DNA of 13,170 nucleotides from Thermaceae bacterium. Lineage in GTDB: Bacteria > Deinococcota > Deinococci > Deinococcales > Marinithermaceae. The position numbers and the translations under genes are program-made. The stretch is taken from contig WFXV01000143.1 of the NCBI GenBank assembly GCA_015490435.1, forward strand, positions 1 through 13,170, given 5' to 3'. The notes beneath the pieces were generated by a model. The model searched no databases. It was not told the origin of the DNA and saw only the letters and a list, made by a program, of their open reading frames with translations. Of the stretch, positions 7,580-13,169 are shown piece by piece; position 1 is the stretch's first letter; each line of letters starts with the position of its first letter.

Positions 7580-8554
7580 TTACAACCTCACCGTCACCCG
7601 CGCCCCCTCGTCGAAGAGGTGGATCGAGTCGATGAAGCGCACCACCCGGGTGGCGTAGCCCATGGCCAGCGAGTGGGTGCGGGCGCCGCCGCCGAAGTAG
7701 CGAATGCCCCGCAAAATGTCGCCGTCGGTGATCCCGGTGGCGGCGAAGACGATCTCCTTCCCCGGCGCCAGGTCCTCGGTGGTGTAGATTTTTTCGGCGC
7801 TCGCCCCCATGGCCTCGAGCCGCTCCCGTTCCTCCTCGTCCTCGGGGTAGAAGCGGGCTTGGATCTCACCGCCCAGGGTCTTGAGCGCGGCCGCCGCGAG
7901 CACCCCCTCGGGGGCGCCGCCGATCCCCATCACCGCGTGCACGCCGGTGCCCCGCATGGCGGCGGCGAGGGCGGCGATCACGTCGCCGTCGCCGATAAGC
8001 TTGACCCGGGCGCCGGCCTCGCGGATCTCGGCGATGAGCTTCTCGTGCCGCGGGCGGTCGAGGACGACCACCACCAGGTCCTCGACCTTGCGGTTCAGCG
8101 CCATGGCGATCGCCTTCAGGTTGGCTTCCACCGGCCAGTCGAGCCCCACCTTGCCCGCCGCCGGCGGGGGCACGATGAGCTTTTCCATGTACATGTCGGG
8201 GGCGTGGAAGAGGCCGCCCTTCTCGCTAATCGCGATCACGGTGACGGCGTTTGGGAGGCCCTTCGCGGTGATGTTGGTGCCCTCGACAGGGTCCACCGCG
8301 ATGTCCACCTTGGGCCCGCCCTTTCCGAGCTGCTCGCCGATGTAGAGCATGGGGGCCTCGTCCATCTCTCCCTCGCCGATCACCACCGTGCCCGAGATGG
8401 GGAGCTCGTTTAGCACCTCCCGCATCGCTTCGGTGGCGACCTCGTCCACCTTGTGCTTGTCGCCCTTTCCGGTCCAGCGCCCGGCGGCGAGGGCGGCCTG
8501 TTCGGTGACCCGAACGATCTCCAGCGCGAGTTCCCGCTCGATGTGACCGTTCAT
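7580..8554 (-). CDS. glpX: fructose-1,6-bisphosphatase class II (GlpX)
   Basis: A 324-residue enzyme that hydrolyses fructose 1,6-bisphosphate to fructose 6-phosphate, the committed step of gluconeogenesis, in the cytoplasm with divalent metal. Conserved segments are TGKGDKHKVDEVA (28-40), GEGEMDEAPML (60-70), AVDPVEGTN (86-94) and GIGGAPEG (210-217). By comparison with the family, D32, E61, D88, E91 and E216 would bind metal. Length is typical (about 320-340). The ATG at 8554 gives the expected N-terminus and is preceded at 6 nt by TAACTT, a leaderless-type -10. It lies 37 bp after the DUF4097-like gene, so read-through from the GntR operon is also possible. Downstream comes the inverted-repeat cluster and then malK, tying it loosely to carbohydrate genes. 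Confidence 0.97.
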   Translation of the reverse strand: MNGHIERELALEIVRVTEQAALAAGRWTGKGDKHKVDEVATEAMREVLNELPISGTVVIGEGEMDEAPMLYIGEQLGKGGPKVDIAVDPVEGTNITAKGLPNAVTVIAISEKGGLFHAPDMYMEKLIVPPPAAGKVGLDWPVEANLKAIAMALNRKVEDLVVVVLDRPRHEKLIAEIREAGARVKLIGDGDVIAALAAAMRGTGVHAVMGIGGAPEGVLAAAALKTLGGEIQARFYPEDEEERERLEAMGASAEKIYTTEDLAPGKEIVFAATGITDGDILRGIRYFGGGARTHSLAMGYATRVVRFIDSIHLFDEGARVTVRL

Positions 8555-8560
8555 GCCCTC

Positions 8561-8566
8561 AAGTTA
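8561..8566 (-). promoter_or_regulatory. leaderless-type -10 of glpX
   Basis: TAACTT ends 6 nt before the glpX ATG at 8554, the same spacing as at the kinase gene. The bases between (GAGGGC) leave too little room for a working Shine-Dalgarno interaction. No clear -35 was found. Based on motif and spacing only. Confidence 0.45.
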
Positions 8567-8591
8567 CCTCGTGTCGGCCGGGCGTTCGCGC

Positions 8592-9377
8592 TCATAGGCT
8601 CGGTTCGATCGTCACGCTGCCGTTGGTGGCGTCGATTTGGAGGCGCGGGGCGTCCTCGGGGCCCCAGGCGAGGGGGGCCTTGGCGGTGCCGCCGGGGTAG
8701 GTGACGGCGCCGTTCGTGAGGTTCACCCGTATCCGGACCGGGCCGGCGGGTTCCACCCGTACCGACCCGTTGGTGAAGGAGGCCCGGACGTCGGCCTCGG
8801 GTGCGAACGCTTTGAGTACGATTCGGCCGTTGGTGGCCGAGATCCGGCTCGGCGCTTTGGGGGCGAAGGCGGTGAGGTCGAGGGAGAGGTTGGTGGCGGT
8901 GAGCTCGAGCCCATCCAACCGGTCGTTCCCCCTCAGCTCCCCGTTGGTGACCGCGATGCGCGCCTTGACCGGTCGGGGAAGCCGCAAGACGACCCGGTAC
9001 GCGGTGTTCCGCGGCGGGTGGGGATCAGTGATGCGAAGCGTGCCGGCCTCGACGCGGACCTCCGGGCGCATCCGGAGGAGATCTTCCTTCTTCCGGGCCC
9101 GCTTGGTGAGGATGAGCTCCCCGGGTCCCTCGCCGATCCGGATCTCGGCGTTCACGAGCGCGAGGATGACGCGCTCGGGGGCGCCGATCGCGTGGACCTC
9201 GGTCTCGGTGTAGGGGTAGTCGCCCCTTTTGCTTTCGGGTTCGTGCCCCTCCAGGTAGGCCACCACGAGCCCGAGCAGGCTGAGAAGCATCACGACCCGG
9301 GCGGTGGGGCTTTTGCTGCGGGTCAGGCTCAGGTAGACCCCTAGGACGAGCAGAACGAGCAAAATGGCCTCGATCAT
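8592..9377 (-). CDS. membrane-anchored DUF4097-like (putative adhesin / LiaG-like) protein
   Basis: A 261-residue protein with two N-terminal hydrophobic helices (about 3-19 and 27-43), a charged linker (44-60) and a C-terminal domain of short beta strands. The domain shows a ladder of TN(G/L) turns at residues 144, 162, 182, 202, 221 and 251, about every 20 residues, as expected of a beta-helix. This matches the DUF4097 family (PF13349-like), in which short VxxTNGxI repeats recur. Members are found in cell-envelope stress loci such as LiaG of Bacillus. The ATG at 9377 follows the permease stop by 10 bp with GGGGG upstream. It is the last gene of the GntR-ABC operon, so a role with that transporter at the membrane is inferred. 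The biochemical activity is unknown. Confidence 0.8.
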   Translation of the reverse strand: MIEAILLVLLVLGVYLSLTRSKSPTARVVMLLSLLGLVVAYLEGHEPESKRGDYPYTETEVHAIGAPERVILALVNAEIRIGEGPGELILTKRARKKEDLLRMRPEVRVEAGTLRITDPHPPRNTAYRVVLRLPRPVKARIAVTNGELRGNDRLDGLELTATNLSLDLTAFAPKAPSRISATNGRIVLKAFAPEADVRASFTNGSVRVEPAGPVRIRVNLTNGAVTYPGGTAKAPLAWGPEDAPRLQIDATNGSVTIEPSL

Positions 9378-9387
9378 CGAAGACCCC

Positions 9388-10128
9388 CTAGATCTCGCTC
9401 TCCGCCAGGATGCGCGTCGCGAGCCAGGCGAAGAGCACCAGGAGCAAGGGCCCGACCACCACGGGCCAGGCGGGCCAGGCTCCGTCGGGACGCAGCAGGA
9501 CGAACGGGCTGCCCAGCCCGAGCAGCCAGGTGAACCGGCCGACGTAGACCTCGGGGCCGGCGAGGAGGTCGACCCCAAGGCGCTCGAGCACCTGCCCCGC
9601 GTACCCGATCTGGCTCGCGAGGCCAAAGACCGCGACCACCGCCGCCGCGCCGCCGGCCCGCCCTATCCGGTAGGCCACCGCGAGCGCTCCCGCGAGCAGC
9701 GCGAGCCCGAGGGCGGGGGCACCCACGGCGAGGAAAAGGTAGACCGCGGCCCGCAGGACCTCCCCCGGGGCCTCGGGGTAGTGGGGCCCGAGGGCGAGCC
9801 CGCTGGCGGCGGCCATGCCCAGGGTGAGCAGGAGCAGCACGCCGAGCTCGGCCAAAAGCCCTGGCAGCACCACCCCCAGGGGCCCGGGCGGGAGCAAGAG
9901 CCGCTGGCCGAGCTCACTCCGACCCGCCTCCCGCACCCGGCGGCGGTAGTCCGCGAAGAGGGCGATGATCCCGCCCCAAAAGACGAACTGGGTGGCGACG
10001 AGGAAGAAAAGCACGCTCTTTAGGGGGTCGAGGTCGAGGGCGCGGACGGAATACGGCACCAGCACCACGAGCACGGCCAAAAACTCGTAGCGCCGCCTCC
10101 AGGCCTCCCAGCTAAGGGCCGCCCTCAT
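9388..10128 (-). CDS. ABC-2-type transporter permease
   Basis: A 246-residue very hydrophobic protein with about six membrane helices (roughly 17-34, 37-60, 80-110, 125-155, 160-180 and 218-242) and a basic N-terminus (MRAALSWEAWRRRYEF). This is the usual shape of ABC-2 exporter permeases. The start is fixed by the ATGA overlap with the upstream ATPase stop, a typical arrangement for subunits made in equal amounts. I see no family signature that gives a substrate. Together with the ATPase it should form a dimeric exporter or a lipid or antibiotic-related pump. The GntR regulator of YtrA type points to envelope-active compounds, but that is inference. Confidence 0.87.
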   Translation of the reverse strand: MRAALSWEAWRRRYEFLAVLVVLVPYSVRALDLDPLKSVLFFLVATQFVFWGGIIALFADYRRRVREAGRSELGQRLLLPPGPLGVVLPGLLAELGVLLLLTLGMAAASGLALGPHYPEAPGEVLRAAVYLFLAVGAPALGLALLAGALAVAYRIGRAGGAAAVVAVFGLASQIGYAGQVLERLGVDLLAGPEVYVGRFTWLLGLGSPFVLLRPDGAWPAWPVVVGPLLLVLFAWLATRILAESEI

Positions 10129-10802
10129 GCCAGCACCTCCTTGAAGACCTCCACCACGCTCTTCCCTTCTTCCCGGAGCGCTTCCACCGGCGCGTCCTTC
10201 ACCACTCGGCCGTCCCTCAGGAAGACCGCCCGGTCGAAGAGCGCCTCGGCCTCGCCGATCTCGTGGGTGGAGAGGATCAAGGTCGCGTCCTCCCGCCACT
10301 CGCGCACGAGCGCCCCCAGGATCCGGTCGCGGCTGATCAGGTCGATCCCGGCGAGGGGCTCGTCGAGGAGGTAGAGGGGCGCCTGGCGGGCGAGGGCGAG
10401 GGCCAGGTTGGCCCGGGCCCGCTGCCCCTTGCTCATCTGGCCGAAGGAGCGGGCGGGCACCTCGAGGAACTCGACGAGGGTCTGGAAGCGCGCGCGGTCG
10501 AAGCCGGGGTCGGCCCCGGCGAGGAGCGCGGCCACCCGGGCAGGGGTCGCGCTCTCCGGCCAAGGGTTTTGCTCAGGGAGGTAGACGATCTTCCCCCGCT
10601 GCCTTCGTGGCGGCGCGCCCAGAAAACGCACCTCGCCCCGATCGGGAAGGAGAAGCCCCGCGACGATCTTGAGTAGGGTCGTCTTCCCGGCCCCGTTCAG
10701 GCCCAAAAGCCCCACCACCTGGCCTTGGGGGACATGGAGGCTCACCCCGTTCAGGGCCGGGGTCTTCAGGTAGCGCTTATGCACGTCCTGGATCTCCAGC
10801 AT
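10125..10802 (-). CDS. ABC transporter ATP-binding protein (YtrB-like context)
   Basis: A 225-residue nucleotide-binding subunit: Walker A GLNGAGKT (34-41), Q-loop PEQNP (Q78), signature MSKGQRAR (123-130, a variant of LSGGQ), Walker B LYLLDEP (143-149), STHE with H180. The helical part is short, as in exporters. The ATG at 10802 lies 26 bp inside the end of the GntR gene, and GGGAGGT stands eight bases before it, so translation is probably coupled to the regulator. Its stop overlaps the permease start (ATGA). The GntR-ATPase-permease order is that of YtrA-type operons in Firmicutes. Substrate unknown. Confidence 0.95.
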   Translation of the reverse strand: MLEIQDVHKRYLKTPALNGVSLHVPQGQVVGLLGLNGAGKTTLLKIVAGLLLPDRGEVRFLGAPPRRQRGKIVYLPEQNPWPESATPARVAALLAGADPGFDRARFQTLVEFLEVPARSFGQMSKGQRARANLALALARQAPLYLLDEPLAGIDLISRDRILGALVREWREDATLILSTHEIGEAEALFDRAVFLRDGRVVKDAPVEALREEGKSVVEVFKEVLA

Positions 10803-11160
10803 CCGCTTCCACCTCCCAGAGCATCCGCGCCGCTTCCTCCCGGCCGAGGCCCAGCGCCCGCGCGGCCTCGAGGTAGCGCCTGGCGGCGGCGGCTAAAAGC
10901 TCGCGCTTCAGCGCCTTTTGGTCCACGTCCTCGCGGACGAAGGTACCGAGGCCCCGGCGGGTTTCGGTGATGCCCTCGCGCTCGAGCTCGGTGAACGCCC
11001 GGATCACCGTATTCGGGTTGACCCGGAGTTCTTCCGCGAGCGCCCGGGCCGAGGGGAGCTTCTCCCCGGGGCGGAGCGCGCCCCGGGCGATCGCCGCTTT
11101 GACCCCGGTGACGATCTGCTCGAAGATCGGCCCGGCTTCGGGATCGATGCGCAGCTTCAA
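10777..11160 (-). CDS. GntR-family transcriptional regulator, YtrA subfamily
   Basis: A 127-residue regulator. It has an N-terminal winged helix-turn-helix (about 10-78) with IFEQIVTGVKAAIARGALRP, GEKLPSARALAEELRVNPNT, then VIRAFTELEREGITETRRG and LGTFV. A short helical tail (about 80-120) follows in place of a large effector domain; that short tail defines the YtrA subfamily. These proteins usually repress their own operon of ABC-transporter genes. The TTG at 11160 is chosen because AGGAGG ends 5 nt before it and no ATG or GTG in frame lies at the family N-terminus. A strong promoter overlapped by three octamers lies directly upstream, so autoregulation is very likely. The gene overlaps the ATPase gene by 26 bp. 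Confidence 0.94.
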   Translation of the reverse strand: MKLRIDPEAGPIFEQIVTGVKAAIARGALRPGEKLPSARALAEELRVNPNTVIRAFTELEREGITETRRGLGTFVREDVDQKALKRELLAAAARRYLEAARALGLGREEAARMLWEVEADAGDPGRA

Positions 11161-11165
11161 ACTTA

Positions 11166-11171
11166 CCTCCT
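11166..11171 (-). promoter_or_regulatory. Shine-Dalgarno site deciding the TTG start of the GntR gene
   Basis: AGGAGG, 5 nt before the TTG at 11160. The predicted transcription start is almost at the same place, so the leader is only about ten bases long. Confidence 0.75.
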
Positions 11172-11172
11172 G

Positions 11173-11206
11173 AGTGCACTATAGCACTAGTGCACTAGAC
11201 ATGCAA
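11173..11206 (-). promoter_or_regulatory. promoter and probable operator of the GntR-ABC-DUF4097 operon
   Basis: On the minus strand, TTGCAT (11206-11201), a 17-bp spacer and the extended -10 TGC TATAGT (11186-11178) form a good sigma-A promoter. Three consecutive octamers cover the spacer and -10 at 11173-11196: the palindrome AGTGCACT, a middle octamer ATAGCACT (plus-strand reading), and AGTGCACT again, with the two palindromes 16 bp apart start to start. Short inverted AGTG/CACT half-sites are what GntR (YtrA) dimers are expected to bind. A repressor here would block RNA polymerase directly. Promoter from sequence; operator inferred. Confidence 0.75.
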
Positions 11207-11234
11207 GTGAAGTGAAAACGGGCGCGTAGGGGCG

Positions 11235-12026
11235 TTATCCGGAGAGAAGAGCGAGCACCGCCACCGCCGCCACGTAGGGGGCGAAGAGGCGAAAGCGCCC
11301 CGCCTTCAAGACACCAAAGAGCCAGAGCATCGCCAGGTAGCCGCTCGCGAACGAGGTGAGCACCATGGCCAGAAGGGGAAGGGGCTGGACCCCCGGGGGA
11401 AGGCCGTCTTTGAGCCCCAGAAGGAGCACCCCGAAGCTCGCGGCGGCGTACATCAAGAAGGAAAGCCGGGCGGCGAACTCGGGGGCCACCCCGAGCAGCA
11501 AGAAGGCGCTGATCGTCGTCCCCGAGCGCGAGACCCCGGGCCAGATGGCGATGGCTTGGGCCAGTCCCCCGAGGAAGGCCTCCCGGAAGGAGACCTTCTC
11601 CGGGCCGTCCTTGGCTCCGCCCTTGGGGGTGGTCCAAAGCACGAGCGCGGTGAAGAGGAGGCCAAGGGCGACGAAGAAGGGCCGGTTGACGGCCTCGAAG
11701 TGGTCCTTGATCAAAAGCCCCACCACCGCCGCCGGGATCGAGGCCACCACCACCAACCAGAAGAGCCGCCAGCCGGGGGCTTGCCGCGCTTTTCTTGAGT
11801 AGAGCCCGGCGAAAAAGCCCGCGAGGGCCTCGGCGATCTCCCGGCGCATGAGCCAGACCGCGGCCAGGAAGGTCCCGGTGTTGGTGGCGATGTCCACCCA
11901 AAGCGGCAGCGCCTCGCCGCCGAAGAGGAAGCGGTCGGCGAGGACCAGGTGGCCCGAGCTCGAGACCGGCAGGAACTCGGTGAGCCCCTGGACGACGCCG
12001 AGTACGGTCGCACGGAAGACGTCCAC
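11235..12026 (-). CDS. uppP: undecaprenyl-diphosphatase UppP (BacA)
   Basis: A 263-residue membrane enzyme that dephosphorylates undecaprenyl diphosphate and so regenerates the lipid carrier for peptidoglycan synthesis; excess confers bacitracin resistance. The two catalytic motifs are visible: QGLTEFLPVSSSGHL near the N-terminus and WPGVSRSGTT in the second half, with about eight hydrophobic helices. The GTG at 12026 gives (M)DVFRATVLGVVQG, close to the common MDxxxAxxLGxVQG opening, and TACCAT ends 7 nt before it. The ATG three codons earlier (12035) is possible but has no ribosome-binding site. A GTG at 12056 lies inside the rpsI terminator and is unlikely. Its neighbours are rpsI upstream and the GntR-ABC operon downstream. 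Confidence 0.95.
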   Translation of the reverse strand: MDVFRATVLGVVQGLTEFLPVSSSGHLVLADRFLFGGEALPLWVDIATNTGTFLAAVWLMRREIAEALAGFFAGLYSRKARQAPGWRLFWLVVVASIPAAVVGLLIKDHFEAVNRPFFVALGLLFTALVLWTTPKGGAKDGPEKVSFREAFLGGLAQAIAIWPGVSRSGTTISAFLLLGVAPEFAARLSFLMYAAASFGVLLLGLKDGLPPGVQPLPLLAMVLTSFASGYLAMLWLFGVLKAGRFRLFAPYVAAVAVLALLSG

Positions 12027-12033
12027 GCCCGCC

Positions 12034-12039
12034 ATGGTA
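12034..12039 (-). promoter_or_regulatory. possible leaderless -10 of uppP
   Basis: TACCAT ends 7 nt before the GTG at 12026 and lies just beyond the rpsI terminator stem, which would otherwise leave uppP without a promoter. No -35 is visible; the region upstream is the GC-rich stem. Motif and spacing only. Confidence 0.35.
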
Positions 12040-12044
12040 AGCGA

Positions 12045-12069
12045 AAGGCCCCGCACGGGGCGGGGCCTT
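12045..12069 (-). terminator. rpsI terminator-like hairpin
   Basis: A perfect 9-bp stem AAGGCCCCG / CGGGGCCTT with a 7-nt loop, beginning 16 nt after the rpsI stop. On the minus strand it is followed by TTTCGCTT, so the U-tract is short and broken. It may be a partial terminator that lets some transcription enter uppP. Confidence 0.65.
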
Positions 12070-12085
12070 GGGGCTTGCGCTCGGG

Positions 12086-12472
12086 TTAGCGCTTGGAGTA
12101 CTGCGGCGCCCGGCGGGCCTTGTGCTTGCCGTACTTCTTGCGCTCGACCACGCGGGCGTCCCGGGTCAGGAGCCCGGCGGGTTTCAGCTTCTTGCGGAAC
12201 TCAGGGTTGTACTTCTCCAGCGCCCGGGCGATGCCCAGCTTGATGGCGTCGATCTGGCCGGTGGTGCCCCCGCCCTTCACGGTGATGTAGGCGTCGAACT
12301 TGCCCATCATGTCCACCACCTTGAAGGGCTCGAGCGCGCTCACCGCCCGGATGATGCCCCGGAAGTACTCCTGGAAGTCCTTGCCGTTGACGGTGATCTT
12401 GCCCTCGCCGGGACGGAGGAAGACCCGGGCCACGGCGGTCTTGCGGCGTCCGGTGCCGTAATACTGCTCCAT
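12086..12472 (-). CDS. rpsI: 30S ribosomal protein S9
   Basis: 128 residues, the same length as the Thermus protein as I recall it. Opening MEQYYGTGRRKTAVARVFL, core GGGTTGQIDAIKLGIARAL, and the basic tail KYGKHKARRAPQYSKR, whose last residues reach the P-site tRNA in the 30S head. The ATG at 12472 shares one base with the rplM stop (TGATG), and GGAGGTT stands just upstream, so the pair is translationally coupled. A GTG one codon earlier is an alternative but does not give the family N-terminus. The rplM-rpsI order is conserved across bacteria. Confidence 0.99.
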   Translation of the reverse strand: MEQYYGTGRRKTAVARVFLRPGEGKITVNGKDFQEYFRGIIRAVSALEPFKVVDMMGKFDAYITVKGGGTTGQIDAIKLGIARALEKYNPEFRKKLKPAGLLTRDARVVERKKYGKHKARRAPQYSKR

Positions 12473-12903
12473 CACTTAACCTCCAGCTCGAGCTTCTCGG
12501 GCTTCTGCGCGGCGTGCGGGTGGTCGGGCCCGGCGTAGACCTTGAGCCGCTTGAAGAGCTTCCGGCCCAGCCGGTTCTTGGGCAGCATGCCCTTCACCGC
12601 CCGCTCGATCACCCGCTCCGGGTGGCGCTTCAGCATCTCGCCGGCGGGGATACGCTTAAGGCCCCCCTGGTAGCCCGAGTAGCGGGTGTAGATCTTGTCC
12701 TCGAGCTTCTTGCCGGTGAGCTTCACCTTCGCCGCGTTGATCACGATGACGTAGTCCCCCACGGGCATGTTGGGGGTGTACTCGGGTTTGTGCTTCCCGC
12801 GGAGGATGCTCGCGATCTTGGCGGCCAGGCGCCCGAGCGTCTTCCCCTCCGCGTCAATCACGTACCATTTGCTTTCGACTTCCTTGGGCACGTAGGTCTT
12901 CAC
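12472..12903 (-). CDS. rplM: 50S ribosomal protein L13
   Basis: 143 residues, an early-assembly 23S rRNA-binding protein. Recognisable segments are DAEGKTLGRLAAKIASILRG, GDYVIVINAAKVKLTGKK, KIYTRYSGYQGG, AVKGMLPKNRLGR and KVYAGPDHPH. The GTG at 12903 gives the family start (M)KTYVPK, with GGAGG eight bases upstream. The frame is open for 44 more codons upstream, but that stretch crosses the promoter and has no ribosomal-protein similarity. A promoter and a structured leader precede it; in several bacteria L13 controls its own operon. Confidence 0.99.
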   Translation of the reverse strand: MKTYVPKEVESKWYVIDAEGKTLGRLAAKIASILRGKHKPEYTPNMPVGDYVIVINAAKVKLTGKKLEDKIYTRYSGYQGGLKRIPAGEMLKRHPERVIERAVKGMLPKNRLGRKLFKRLKVYAGPDHPHAAQKPEKLELEVK

Positions 12904-12928
12904 GAGGCGCCCCTCCTTTTGCCGCGTT

Positions 12929-12973
12929 CCTCGGTCCGGGGGTGAACGGGCGTGGGAAAGGCCCCCGCCGAGG
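12929..12973 (-). promoter_or_regulatory. stem-loop in the rplM-rpsI mRNA leader
   Basis: In the roughly 75-nt leader between the predicted transcription start and the rplM GTG, CCTCGG (12973-12968) pairs with CCGAGG (12934-12929), and GGGGG (12966-12962) with CCCCC (12942-12938), around a 1 x 3 internal loop and a 19-nt apical loop. The 3' foot lies about 10 nt before the Shine-Dalgarno GGAGG. The position would suit autogenous control by L13, but the sequence gives no proof of that. Confidence 0.5.
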
Positions 12974-12984
12974 TGCCAGCGAGG

Positions 12985-13014
12985 AGTATAGCACACCCAG
13001 GGGAGGGCGACCAA
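12985..13014 (-). promoter_or_regulatory. rplM-rpsI promoter
   Basis: TTGGTC (13014-13009), an 18-bp spacer and TATACT (12990-12985), with TG one base before the -10 (extended -10, TGCTATACT). Transcription would begin near 12978. This is one of the best promoter matches in the window. The end of an insertion sequence lies about 5 bp upstream of the -35. Confidence 0.75.
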
Positions 13015-13022
13015 GCGCTTGT

Positions 13023-13060
13023 AGTCGGTCAACACATTTGAGACTCTTTGGGGACCGACT
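13023..13060. repeat. subterminal inverted repeat at the IS end
   Basis: AGTCGGTC (13023-13030) and GACCGACT (13053-13060) form a perfect 8-bp stem with a 22-nt loop that includes the transposase stop codon. It could act as a transcription-blocking structure at the element end, or overlap the transposase-binding terminal repeat. Confidence 0.6.
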
Positions 13061-13169
13061 CCTTTTGCATCATAGCCAGGAACTCGAGGGGCGCGAGACC
13101 GTTGAGGGCCCGGTGCGGTCGTTCGCGGTTGTAGTAGTCCAGATAGGCATTGAGCTCCTTCTGAAGCTC
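13029..13169 (-). CDS. transposase, C-terminal end (rve integrase core)
   Basis: The last 46 residues of a DDE transposase; the gene continues past the right edge. ELNAYLDYYNRERPHRALNG followed by LAPLEFLAMMQ is the typical end of IS3 OrfB and IS481 transposases: after the catalytic glutamate come YNxxRPHxALxGxxPxEF. The stop codon TGA is at 13031-13029, about 9 bp from the element tip. I cannot tell IS3 from IS481 without the rest, nor whether the gene is intact. Confidence 0.85.
   Translation of the reverse strand, partial: ELQKELNAYLDYYNRERPHRALNGLAPLEFLAMMQKESVPKESQMC

Noticed and set aside
7500..7580. Rho-independent terminator of glpX within the repeat cluster
   Set aside because: On the minus strand the stems are not followed by a U-tract; the TTTTT runs follow the stems only on the plus strand, where no gene is read into them.
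13004..13032. Hybrid promoter using TTGACC at the IS end to drive rplM
   Set aside because: No -10-like hexamer is present 16-18 bp downstream of TTGACC; the native TTGGTC/TATACT pair explains the promoter better.
12904..13035. rplM start upstream at 13035
   Set aside because: The extra 44 codons cross the promoter and part of the IS end; L13 in related bacteria begins at (M)KTYVPK.
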